The position numbers and the translations under genes are program-made. 64,000 bases of DNA, from contig AJXE01000002.1 of assembly GCA_000263395.1 (NCBI GenBank), positions 248,001 to 312,000 of the forward strand, read 5' to 3'. The DNA comes from Stutzerimonas stutzeri TS44. GTDB taxonomy: Bacteria; Pseudomonadota; Gammaproteobacteria; Pseudomonadales; Pseudomonadaceae. The notes beneath the pieces were generated by a model. The model searched no databases and was not told the DNA's origin. It worked only from the letters and a program-made list of their open reading frames with translations. Shown piece by piece: positions 34,329 through 42,787 of the stretch (positions are counted from its first letter, which is position 1; every line of letters begins with the position of its first letter).

Positions 34329-35528
34329 TCAACCGGCGGCCGGCAGTTCGTCCGGCCCGGCGAAGCGGTTCTTGCCCGCCTGCTTGGCGCGGTAGAGCGC
34401 CGCGTCCGCTGCCGAATACAGCTGCCCGGTGCTCTGCCCCGGTTGCAGCGTCGCGATACCGATACTCACCCCGACCCGTCCCTGCGCCGATGCCGGATGC
34501 GCGATGGCCTGCCGACGCAGCGCGGCCAGCACCTGACTGGCGATCTGCTGCGCGGCATCCTCGCTGCAGTCGTAGAGCAGCAGGGCGAACTCCTCGCCAC
34601 CGACACGTGCCGCCTGGTCCAGCGGCCGTCGCGCGAAGCCGGCGAGCAGCCGGGCGAACTCGCCGATCAGCGCATCGCCGGCGGGATGGCCGAGGCGATC
34701 GTTGTAGGCCTTGAAGTCGTCCAGATCGAGCAGCAACAGGCTCAGCGGCACCGTATCGCGCCGCGCCTGCGCCAGTCGCTGACGTAGCGCCTCGTCATGG
34801 CTGCGACGGTTGGGCAGCTCGCTCAGCGCATCGTGCGCGGCGACCCAGCCGAGCAGCTTGCGCATGAGGAACTGCTGGCGCTGCGAGTATTCGTGCACGT
34901 AACGGCTGATCGCGCCGATCACCAGCAGCAGCAGGTAGTAGCTGACGGCGATCCAGTGCTCGGGCAGGCGCTCCGGAGGCAGGATCTGGCTGGCCATGAA
35001 CACGTCGATCGCCACGATCGACAGCGCGCAGAGCAGCGAATGCCAGAACGTCATGCCGAGGAAGAAGAACGAACTGATGATCAGCAGGCCGGCGCCATAG
35101 CGAAACGCATAGGGCTGCGCGGCCAGCTCGTACTGGATGTCGATGATCGCGGCGACCACGCCGATCAGCACCAGCAGCAGCGGGAACAGCTGGTTGGCGC
35201 GCGCCTGATAGGTCTTGCTGAGGAAGCTCAACGCCAGCACCAGCAGCCCCGGCGACAGCTCCACCAGGCGCAGCAGCGTGAGCCGGCTCAGCCACTGCGG
35301 ATCGTCATGCGGAAACAGCGTGCGCTCGACATACAGGTAGCCGCTGGCGGCGACGATCAGCAGCAGCGCGGCGACCCGCTGTGCGCCACGCGCCTGGCGG
35401 TTGAGGAAGCGGCGGAATTCGGCTTCCAGCTCGGGCTTGAACAACAGCAGGCGAAAGCCCCGCAGCAACTGCCGCCCGTAGGGGGTGTCGCTGAATTCGG
35501 CCGCCGATGAATGCTCGGTGATGCGCAT
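34329..35528 (-). CDS. Membrane-bound diguanylate cyclase (GGDEF)
   Basis: Predicted c-di-GMP synthase, 399 aa. The N-terminal half has about six membrane segments (VAALLLIVAASGYLYV, LVLALSFLSKTY, LLLVLIGVVAAIIDI, YLLLLVIGAISRYV) of a 5-6TM sensor type. The GGDEF domain covers about 235-390. Its active-site loop is RVGGEEFALLL, a GGEEF form compatible with activity, preceded by LLLLDLDDFKAYNDRLGHPA with the metal Asp. The end is ADAALYRAKQAGKNR. No clear RxxD inhibitory site is seen upstream of GGEEF (RRPLDQAARVG has R-x-x-L-D spacing), so product feedback cannot be claimed. Ligand and target are unknown. Confidence 0.93.
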   Translation of the reverse strand: MRITEHSSAAEFSDTPYGRQLLRGFRLLLFKPELEAEFRRFLNRQARGAQRVAALLLIVAASGYLYVERTLFPHDDPQWLSRLTLLRLVELSPGLLVLALSFLSKTYQARANQLFPLLLVLIGVVAAIIDIQYELAAQPYAFRYGAGLLIISSFFFLGMTFWHSLLCALSIVAIDVFMASQILPPERLPEHWIAVSYYLLLLVIGAISRYVHEYSQRQQFLMRKLLGWVAAHDALSELPNRRSHDEALRQRLAQARRDTVPLSLLLLDLDDFKAYNDRLGHPAGDALIGEFARLLAGFARRPLDQAARVGGEEFALLLYDCSEDAAQQIASQVLAALRRQAIAHPASAQGRVGVSIGIATLQPGQSTGQLYSAADAALYRAKQAGKNRFAGPDELPAAG

Positions 35529-35705
35529 GGAACAAGCCTGCCGTGGTGATGCCGAATGATATCACTGCGCCATTACAAGGGACGCAAACAACCGCCCGCC
35601 GGCGAGTCTGACTGACGAACGGAGCCGGCTCCAGCGCGGCAGGACGGCTTGCGGCGTGCGGCAAGAGCCGCCAAGATCGGCCTTCCTATCGCCCGAACGC
35701 ACTCC

Positions 35706-36614
35706 GTGACCGCTCTTCTGCTCGCCCTCTGGCCCCTGTTTGCCCTGATCGTCGCCGGCTATGTGCTGCGTCTGCGCGGCTTCCCCGACGACGCCTTCTG
35801 GCCGGGTGCCGAACGGCTGAACTACTTCGTCCTGTTTCCGGCGTTATTGTTCAACAGCCTGGCGACCGCGCCGCTGGACAACCCGGCCTTGCCGCGCCTG
35901 GGCGCCGCGGTGCTGCTCGCCCTGGGACTGGCCTGGTGCGTCCTGCTGTGCGGCCGGCGTCTGCGCAGCTGGCCGGCGGCGCGCTTCGGTGCGCTGGCGC
36001 AGGGGACGCTGCGCTTCAACACCTACCTGGGTCTGGCGGCCGTCGGCAGCCTGTTCGGCAAGGACGGCCTGGCGCTGGCGGCGCTGATGCTGGCGCTGAT
36101 GGTGCCGACGGTGAACGTGATGTCGGTCTGGGCGCTGACCGCCGAGCGCGGCATCAGCGCCCGCAGCCTGCTGCTGCCGATCGCGCGCAATCCGCTGATT
36201 CTCGCCTGCCTGGCCGGTGCGCTGGTCAACCTGGCCGGCTTCGGTCTGCCCGGCGGCAGCGACCGCCTGCTCGGCCTGCTGGCCGCCGCCAGCCTGCCGC
36301 TGGGGCTGCTGTGCGTGGGCGCGGCGCTCAAGCCCAGGGAGCTGGGCGGGGAAATTCCGACGCTGGGCTGGAGCAGCGCCGTGCGGCTGCTGGCGGTGCC
36401 GTTGCTGGCGTATGGCGTCGCCGCCCTGTTCGCGCTGCCGGCGATGGAAACCACCATCCTCGTGCTGTTCTTCGCTCTGCCGACCGCACCGACCGCCTAT
36501 GTACTGACCCGCCAGCTCGGCGGCGACAGCCACCTGATGGCCGGCATCATCACCCTGCAGACGCTGCTCGCCGCCGCCAGCCTGCCGCTGGTGCTGACCC
36601 TGCTGGAAGGCTGA
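35706..36614 (+). CDS. AEC-family (auxin efflux carrier-like) permease
   Basis: Predicted inner-membrane carrier of 302 aa with about ten membrane segments. The N-terminal LLLALWPLFALIVAGYVLRL, the central TLRFNTYLGLAAVGSLFGKD and the C-terminal VLFFALPTAPTAYVLTRQLG blocks match the AEC family, including the ALPTAPTAY motif. Family members export or import organic acids and amino-acid derivatives, and the substrate is open. The start is taken as GTG at 35706, which places the first membrane segment at the very N-terminus; an upstream ATG would add 19 residues. It is convergent, with no gap, with the next gene, and divergent from the diguanylate cyclase. Confidence 0.88.
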   Translation: MTALLLALWPLFALIVAGYVLRLRGFPDDAFWPGAERLNYFVLFPALLFNSLATAPLDNPALPRLGAAVLLALGLAWCVLLCGRRLRSWPAARFGALAQGTLRFNTYLGLAAVGSLFGKDGLALAALMLALMVPTVNVMSVWALTAERGISARSLLLPIARNPLILACLAGALVNLAGFGLPGGSDRLLGLLAAASLPLGLLCVGAALKPRELGGEIPTLGWSSAVRLLAVPLLAYGVAALFALPAMETTILVLFFALPTAPTAYVLTRQLGGDSHLMAGIITLQTLLAAASLPLVLTLLEG

Positions 36615-37058
36615 TCAGCGCACCACCTGCCCGCGCAGCAGGCGCAGCAGCGCCAGTGCCAGGCCGATACCCAGCGCGCAGTGCGCCAGCAGCGGTCCGA
36701 GATAGCCGAGTGCGTCCTGCAGCCAGCCGAGCAGCTGATGCAGCCAGGCCGTACGCCGTGACGTCGCCACCGCCACATAGCCGCCCTGCTCCCAGATCCG
36801 ATAGGCCGCATGCAGCGGAACCAGCGCCAGCGGCAGCAGGATCAGGCACAGCCAGTAGCCGCTGCGCCGATGCGGCCCCAGCAGCCCCCACGGCAGGTAG
36901 AAGGCGCGGATCAGCCCGCCGAAACAGAAGCTGTAGTAGCCGACCATGCCGAGGAACAGCAGATTGGCCACGCTCGCCTGCTGCCACACGGCGGACAGCG
37001 CCAGGCCGCCCAGCCCGAGGCTGACGGCTGCCCAGAAGAGATAGAAGAGCTTTTGCAT
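36615..37058 (-). CDS. Small four-segment membrane protein, unknown function
   Basis: Predicted inner-membrane protein of 147 aa that I cannot place in a named family. Four membrane segments are visible: KLFYLFWAAVSLGLGGLALS, ANLLFLGMVGYYSFCFGGLI, YWLCLILLPLALVPLHAAY and LAHCALGIGLALALLRLL. Between segments 3 and 4 lies a short loop (RTAWLHQLLGWLQDALG) that may be amphipathic. The start at 37058 (MQKLFYLFWAAVS) is preferred to an upstream ATG because the upstream residues look like translated leader. Its stop abuts the stop of the AEC permease on the opposite strand. Confidence 0.6.
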   Translation of the reverse strand: MQKLFYLFWAAVSLGLGGLALSAVWQQASVANLLFLGMVGYYSFCFGGLIRAFYLPWGLLGPHRRSGYWLCLILLPLALVPLHAAYRIWEQGGYVAVATSRRTAWLHQLLGWLQDALGYLGPLLAHCALGIGLALALLRLLRGQVVR

Positions 37059-37197
37059 ACGTCCGATTCCGCGTGCGCTGACGAACACGCATCGGAGCAG
37101 AAACCCACCCGCGATATCGGCAACCGCTTCACGAAACCGTCGAACCACTGCCGGGAAAGCCGCCACAGCGCGCAAGTTGCCCGCTTTTGGCGGACGA

Positions 37198-39033
37198 TCA
37201 GAACAGACTGAGCTGATCCTGCGCGCCGCTCGCGGCCTCCGTCGGCAGCACCGCCGTGGCCGAGTCGACCGCCAGCCGTTCGGCCAGCCCGGCCGTGCGT
37301 TCGGCGCGGGTGTTCACGGCCTCAGTCAGCCGCGCCGGCAATGCCCAGATTTCCACCTTGCGCCTGGCGCGGGTAATGCCGGTGTAGAACAGCGCGCGGG
37401 TCAGCAACGGGCTGGGTTGCTCGGGCAATGCCAGCAGCACTTCGCCGAACTCCGAGCCCTGGCTCTTGTGCACCGTCATGACGAAGGCGCTGTCGTGGCT
37501 CGGCAGGCGCGCCGGCGCGAACGGGCGATAGCCGTCGTCGCCCTCGAAGAACACCCGCCAGCCGAGCTCGGTCCACAGGCACAGGCCGATATCGCCGTTG
37601 AACAGGCCGAGCGCATAGTCGTTCTGCCGCACCATCACCGCGCGGCCGGCATACCAGCGCTCGCGTGCCGGCACGTTGAACCGGCGCCGCAGCCGTGCCT
37701 CCAGCGCCTCGTTGAGACCGTTGACGCCGAAGGCGCCCTCGCGCTGCGCGGTGAGTGCGCGAAAATCGTTGAACGCCGCGAACGCCTGTGCCGGATCGCC
37801 CTGCCGCGCGGCCTGCAGGTAGGGCCGATAGCCCTCCTCCAGGCGCTCGACCAGCGCCGGCGCGGCGGGTGCCGCGTTCCAGCGCAGATCGGTCCGCGTC
37901 TCGTCCAGTAACGCCAGCGTGCCGCGGGCGTCACCGCCGTTGATCCGCCGCGCCAGTTCGCCGATGCCGCTGCCACCGGCGAAGCGGTGGCTGTGCGTCA
38001 GCAGCACCACCGCATCGCCGAGGCGCGAGTGCGGCGTTTCGACCGCCACGGCCTGGCCGGTGATGCGCTCGAGATCGGCCGCGGCCTGGGCATCGAAGCC
38101 GCGCCCTTCGCAGAGTTCGGCGAACACCGCGCCGGCCTCCACGGCGGCGAGCTGGTCCTTGTCGCCGAGCAGGATCAGCCGCGCCTTGGGCGGCAGCGCG
38201 GCGACCAGCTTGGCCATCAGCGCCAGGTCGACCATCGACGCCTCGTCCACCACCAGCACGTCGAGCGGCAACGGATTGGTCGCGTCGTGGCGCACCCGCG
38301 GGCTGTCGCCGCGGCTGCCGAGCAGGCGATGCAGGGTGCGCGCCTCGTCCGGCAGCGCCGCCTTGACCGCGTCACTGACCGGCAGCTCGGCCTTGGCGTG
38401 GCGGATCGCCTCGGCCATGCGTGCCGCCGCCTTGCCGGTGGGCGCGGCCAGGCCGATGGCCAGCCGCTCGCCGCCGGGCTGTTCCAGCAATGCCGCGAGC
38501 AGGCGCACCACGGTGGTGGTCTTGCCGGTGCCGGGGCCGCCGGAGATCACCGCCAGCCGCCGGCGTACCGCCTGCGCCGCGGCCAGCCGTTGCCAGTCCG
38601 GGCGCTGCTGATTGAAGGCGAACAGCCGCGCCAGGCTTTCGCCGAGCTGCGCTTCATCGACCGGCGGCCGATCGCCGGCACGCGCCAGCAACTGTTCGGC
38701 CAGCTGCCGCTCGTAGGCCTGGTAACGGGCGAGGTAGAGCCGGTCGCCGTCGAGGATCAGCGGCGCGTAGGCGCCGGGCGCGCCGACCAGCGACGAGGCG
38801 CGCAGGCCGGCGCGCCAGTCGGCCAGCGCTGGCAGGCGGATGTCGAGCTCCGGCCATGGTCTGCGCCCGGCCAGGCGCGCCAGCGGCAGGCAGACATCGC
38901 CCTTGCCCAATGCCTCGCAGCACAGCGCGGCGGCCAGCAGCAGCGCTTCGGGCGCCTGCGGTTCCAGGCGTTGCAGGCTGGCGACAAAGGCGCGCTCCAG
39001 CGGACCGAGGGGGTAGTCTGAACGAAGCGTCAT
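37198..39033 (-). CDS. recD: Exodeoxyribonuclease V alpha subunit RecD
   Basis: Fast 5'-3' helicase subunit of RecBCD, 611 aa, the E. coli-type length. Walker A is ISGGPGTGKTTTVVRLLAAL, motif II sits in LDVLVVDEASMVDLALMAKL, and motif III reads ARLILLGDKDQLAAVEAGAV. The C-terminal motifs V/VI are SAFVMTVHKSQGSEFGEVLL and LLTRALFYTGITRARRKVEI. RecD loads with RecB and RecC to unwind broken ends and process them to Chi. It is the last of the three genes, with 205 nt between it and recB that contain a palindromic repeat. Small overlaps link recC and recB instead. Confidence 0.97.
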   Translation of the reverse strand: MTLRSDYPLGPLERAFVASLQRLEPQAPEALLLAAALCCEALGKGDVCLPLARLAGRRPWPELDIRLPALADWRAGLRASSLVGAPGAYAPLILDGDRLYLARYQAYERQLAEQLLARAGDRPPVDEAQLGESLARLFAFNQQRPDWQRLAAAQAVRRRLAVISGGPGTGKTTTVVRLLAALLEQPGGERLAIGLAAPTGKAAARMAEAIRHAKAELPVSDAVKAALPDEARTLHRLLGSRGDSPRVRHDATNPLPLDVLVVDEASMVDLALMAKLVAALPPKARLILLGDKDQLAAVEAGAVFAELCEGRGFDAQAAADLERITGQAVAVETPHSRLGDAVVLLTHSHRFAGGSGIGELARRINGGDARGTLALLDETRTDLRWNAAPAAPALVERLEEGYRPYLQAARQGDPAQAFAAFNDFRALTAQREGAFGVNGLNEALEARLRRRFNVPARERWYAGRAVMVRQNDYALGLFNGDIGLCLWTELGWRVFFEGDDGYRPFAPARLPSHDSAFVMTVHKSQGSEFGEVLLALPEQPSPLLTRALFYTGITRARRKVEIWALPARLTEAVNTRAERTAGLAERLAVDSATAVLPTEAASGAQDQLSLF

Positions 39034-39071
39034 CGGCTAGGCCTCGAGACGGAAGCGGCCGGGCGCGGGGG

Positions 39072-39145
39072 CCTACGGTGGGCTGAAGCCCACCCTACGG
39101 ACGGCACGTCCTGATTTCCTCGTAGGGTGGGCTTCAGCCCACCGG
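39072..39145. repeat. Pair of REP-like palindromes between recB and recD
   Basis: Two copies of the palindromic motif GTAGGGTGGGCTTCAGCCCA are arranged head to head: an inverted copy at 39072-39100 and a direct copy at 39121-39145. Each has GTGGGCT-GAAGCCCAC-type self-pairing, and the two also pair with one another over about 25 nt. REP-like elements of this sequence are common in Pseudomonas intergenic DNA, as far as I recall. It lies within the recCBD transcript. Confidence 0.7.
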
Positions 39146-39238
39146 CGTACCCACCGACGTACCCAGCGGACCATAGGCTGGGGGCAATCCGCCGGGCGCG
39201 CTCGACGGCAACCGCAGCTGTCGCGCTGATCCAAACCA

Positions 39239-42200
39239 TCATTCCCCCTCCTCGAACAGCCGGTCCAGCGCATCGAGCAACGCATCGTCGGGACGGGCGA
39301 AATACACCCCGGCCGCGGGCATGCCGCGCAGGAACAGGTAGAAGGCGCCGCCCAGCTGCTCGTCGCGGAAATCCGCCAGGCGCTGGCGCAGGAAGCGCCG
39401 CAGCGCCACCAGGTAGATCAGGTATTGCAGGTAGTAGTGTTCGCCGGCGAGCGCCTGCAACAGTCGCTCGCCGCCGTAGTAGCTGGCGTCCGGGCCGAGC
39501 CAGTTGGACTTGTAGTCGGCGATGTACCAGCGCCCGTCATGCTCGAAGGTGAGGTCGATGAAACCCTTGAGAAAGCCGCGCAGGGTGTCGAACTCCAGCC
39601 GCGCCGCCGCCTCGCGCAGCGGCGCCGGCAGGCCGCTGGCCGGATCGGCGAGCAGCGCGCGCAGGCGCGTGACGTCGAGCTGACGCACCGGGAAGGTGAA
39701 GCCCAGCTCCGGCAGGCGCCGTGCATTGTGCAGGCTGGCCAGCGTCAGCCCGGCGCCGTCGAGATCGGTCGTCAGCACCTGCTCCATCTGGGCGATGGCA
39801 ATGTCGCGCCATTCCAGCGGCAGACCGAAGGCCTGTAGCGCCGGCTCGACCCGCTCGGCCAGCGCGCCGCGGCCACGCGCCCAGTCTTCGAGGATCGCGT
39901 GCAGGCAGGTGCCGGCGCGCGCGCCACGCGGGAAGGCGAAGAAACCGCTGCCCGGCTCGGCCGCATCCGGCATGGCCAGCGCATCGCGATCCGGCGCTTC
40001 CATGTGCAGGCCGGCGGCGAGTCCGGAGAAGCTGCCGATACGCCAGGCGCTGTACAGGCTGCGCTCGAGCCGCGCCAGTTGCCGCGGCGCGACGGCGCGC
40101 AGGTTGTTGGCGGTGCTCGCCTCATGGGTTTCCAGCGGCAGGCAGGCAGTACTGCCGGCGCTCGCCTGCGCCAGCCGTTCGGCCTCGCCGCGCAGGCCGA
40201 CGCCGTCCAGCGTGGCCAGATGGCTGCCGAGTTCACCGAGCGCATCCGCACCGCCCAGCTCGCGGCCGTGCAGCAGCCAGGCCAGGGCGCTGCTGTGCAG
40301 ACCTTCCTCGGGCAGCTCGCCGTCCTTCTTCGCCTTGGGCAGCGCCACCGGCCCCCAGTGCAGCCACAGCCGGTCGCGCGCGCGGGTCAGCGCCACGTAG
40401 GCCAGGCGCAGCTGCTCGGCGAAGGTCTCGCGGCGCGCGCGCTGCAGGTTGTCCGGCAGCTCGGCGCTGCCCAGGTCCAGCAGCGGCCGGCCATGTTCGT
40501 CGTGGCAGCGCGCACTGTCGAGGTTCTTGCCGAGCAGCTTGCCGTCCCAGAGGAACGGGCAGAACACCAGCGGGTATTCCAGGCCCTTGCTGGTGTGGAT
40601 GGTGACGATCTGCACCCGCTCGGCATCGCTTTCCAGGCGCAGCAGCGCCTCGTCGCCGGCGCCTTCGCCGCCGCGCTGGGCGTTGAACCACGCCAGCAGC
40701 GGCTCCAGCCCCGGCCGCAGCAGGCTCTCGGCCTGCAGCAGCTCGCCCAGGTGCAGCAGGTTGGTCAGTCGGCGCTCGCCATCGAGGCGCCGCAGCAATC
40801 GCTCGGCCACTGCCTGCTCGTCGAGCCAGGCGCGGAACACGCGCATGAAACCCTGCTGCTGCCAGAGCTGGTGATAGCGCTCGGCCGCCTCGCGCTCGCC
40901 GTCCCATTGCTTCTGATCGTCCTGGCAGCGCGCCAGATCGGCGGCGCTACGCCCGAGCAGGCGCGTGGCCAGGGCGTGGCGCAGCAGGCCTTCGCGGCCC
41001 GGCTCGGCGTAGGCGGCCAGCACCGCGGCCAGCTCGGCGGCCTCCTCGCTGGCCCAGACGCTATCGCGCCCGCGGCGCACGCTGGGTACGCCACGGGCGG
41101 CCAGCTGCTCGGCGATCAGCGCGGCCTGGCGGTGATTGGCGACCAGCACCGCAATGTCGCCGCCCTTGAGCGGGATGAACTGGCCGTCCTGCTCGAAGCC
41201 GGCACGGCCCTCGGCTGCGGCGGCCAGTTGCCGTGCGATGCGCCGGGCACAGTCGCGGGCGGCGAGTTCGGCCGCCTCGGCCTTGCCCAGCGCAGCGTCG
41301 CCGAGCCAGACCAGCGCCAGCGGCGCGCCGGCTTCCTCTTCGTCCAGACGCAGGGTGGCGCGCGACTTGTCGGCGGCGGTCACCGGCGGATAGTCCAACC
41401 CGTCTTCGGAGAACGGTCGCGGGCGGGCGAACAGGCGATTCAGCGCATCGATCAGTTGCGGCGTCGAACGGTGGTTGACCGGCAGGTCATAGGCCGGCCG
41501 GTCGATCTGCTGGCGGGCCTGCAGGTAGGTCGCCAGATCGGCGCCGCGAAAGGCGTAGATCGCCTGCTTGGGATCGCCGACGAAACACAGCGAGGCGCCG
41601 CTGCCGCGCGTGTAGATGCGATCGAAGATGGCGTACTGGATCGGATCGGTGTCCTGGAATTCGTCGATCAGCGCCAGCGGATACGTGCTGCGCAGCGCCG
41701 CAGCCAGGTCCTCGCCCACCGGCCCCTGCAGCGCCTGGTCGAGACGGTTAAGCAGGTCGTCGAAGGCCAGCAGGCGCTGCGCCGCCTTGCGTTCGGGCAG
41801 CTCGCGGTTGAGCCGTACGAGCAGCGCAACCTGCAGCGCGACCAGCCGCTGGCGGCCGGCCGGCAGCGCCTCGGCGAGGCGGTCGGCGAGTTCATCCAGC
41901 GCCTGCGCCAGCGCGCAGTCGGGGGCGTCGAAGCCCTTCTTGCACGCCTTGGCCAGCGCCCGCGCGCCGAACTTGAGCAGGCCGTCCGGGGCGTCGTAGA
42001 GCGCCGCCGGATCGGCGAACCAGGCGTCCAGTTCGCTGCGCCAGAGCGGGAATTTCAGCGCCTTGTGGGTGCTCTGGCTCAGCCCGCGATGGGCGTCGAG
42101 TTCCTCCACCCAAGCGTTGCCGTTCTGCTGCCAGAGCGTCGCGGCGCGCTGCCAGGCGGCCTCGACGGCGCGGCTGTCGGGGGGCGCCGGCGGCTCGTGC

Positions 42201-42787
42201 GGCTCGACGCGCAGGTACGGCTTGCCCAAGTGCGCGCGCAGGCGCTGGCGCAGCCATTGCGGGGTGATCTTCTGCTTGGCCAGCAGGCGCGCCCAGGCCG
42301 GATCGGCGGCGGCCAGCTCGCCGCGCCAGGCATCGGCCAGCAGCGCGTCGATCAGGTCGCGGTCGTCGGCGGTGAGTTCGCTGTCGAAGTCGCCGCCGGC
42401 CTCGAACGCGGCATCCTGCAGGGCACGCTGGCAGAAGCCGTGGATGGTGAACACCGCGGCCTCGTCGAAGCCATGCACGGCGAGCAGCAGGCGCCGGCGC
42501 GAGGCGTCGTCGGGGAAGCGCGCGTGCAGGCGGTTGAGGAATTCGTCGTCGCTCGGCGTGCCGTCATAGACCGCCAGCAGCGTGGCCAGCCGCGCGCGGA
42601 TGCGCTCGCGCAACTCGGCGGTGGCGGCGGTGGTGTAGGTGACCACCAGAATCTGCCCCACCGACAGCTGGCGCTCCAGCAGCAGGCGGGCGTAGAGCGC
42701 GGTGAGCGTCCAGGTCTTGCCGGTGCCGGCGCTGGCCTCGATCAGCGAGCGGCCGTCGAAGGGCGAATCGAGCAGGTCCAGGCTCAT
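39239..42787 (-). CDS. recB: Exodeoxyribonuclease V beta subunit RecB
   Basis: Helicase-nuclease subunit of RecBCD, 1182 aa, the typical length. Near the N-terminus Walker A reads SLIEASAGTGKTWTLTALYA. Further SF1 motifs are LALIDEFQDTDPIQYAIFDR, FVGDPKQAIYAFRGADLATY, YDLPVNHRSTPQLIDALNR and VQIVTIHTSKGLEYPLVFCP. The C-terminal nuclease domain holds GTCLHAILEDWARG and the catalytic block ending WYIADYKSNWLG. All active-site motifs look intact. The start at 42787 overlaps the recC stop by 4 nt (ATGA type), so the two are coupled. A longer frame upstream has no similarity. Confidence 0.98.
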   Translation of the reverse strand: MSLDLLDSPFDGRSLIEASAGTGKTWTLTALYARLLLERQLSVGQILVVTYTTAATAELRERIRARLATLLAVYDGTPSDDEFLNRLHARFPDDASRRRLLLAVHGFDEAAVFTIHGFCQRALQDAAFEAGGDFDSELTADDRDLIDALLADAWRGELAAADPAWARLLAKQKITPQWLRQRLRAHLGKPYLRVEPHEPPAPPDSRAVEAAWQRAATLWQQNGNAWVEELDAHRGLSQSTHKALKFPLWRSELDAWFADPAALYDAPDGLLKFGARALAKACKKGFDAPDCALAQALDELADRLAEALPAGRQRLVALQVALLVRLNRELPERKAAQRLLAFDDLLNRLDQALQGPVGEDLAAALRSTYPLALIDEFQDTDPIQYAIFDRIYTRGSGASLCFVGDPKQAIYAFRGADLATYLQARQQIDRPAYDLPVNHRSTPQLIDALNRLFARPRPFSEDGLDYPPVTAADKSRATLRLDEEEAGAPLALVWLGDAALGKAEAAELAARDCARRIARQLAAAAEGRAGFEQDGQFIPLKGGDIAVLVANHRQAALIAEQLAARGVPSVRRGRDSVWASEEAAELAAVLAAYAEPGREGLLRHALATRLLGRSAADLARCQDDQKQWDGEREAAERYHQLWQQQGFMRVFRAWLDEQAVAERLLRRLDGERRLTNLLHLGELLQAESLLRPGLEPLLAWFNAQRGGEGAGDEALLRLESDAERVQIVTIHTSKGLEYPLVFCPFLWDGKLLGKNLDSARCHDEHGRPLLDLGSAELPDNLQRARRETFAEQLRLAYVALTRARDRLWLHWGPVALPKAKKDGELPEEGLHSSALAWLLHGRELGGADALGELGSHLATLDGVGLRGEAERLAQASAGSTACLPLETHEASTANNLRAVAPRQLARLERSLYSAWRIGSFSGLAAGLHMEAPDRDALAMPDAAEPGSGFFAFPRGARAGTCLHAILEDWARGRGALAERVEPALQAFGLPLEWRDIAIAQMEQVLTTDLDGAGLTLASLHNARRLPELGFTFPVRQLDVTRLRALLADPASGLPAPLREAAARLEFDTLRGFLKGFIDLTFEHDGRWYIADYKSNWLGPDASYYGGERLLQALAGEHYYLQYLIYLVALRRFLRQRLADFRDEQLGGAFYLFLRGMPAAGVYFARPDDALLDALDRLFEEGE

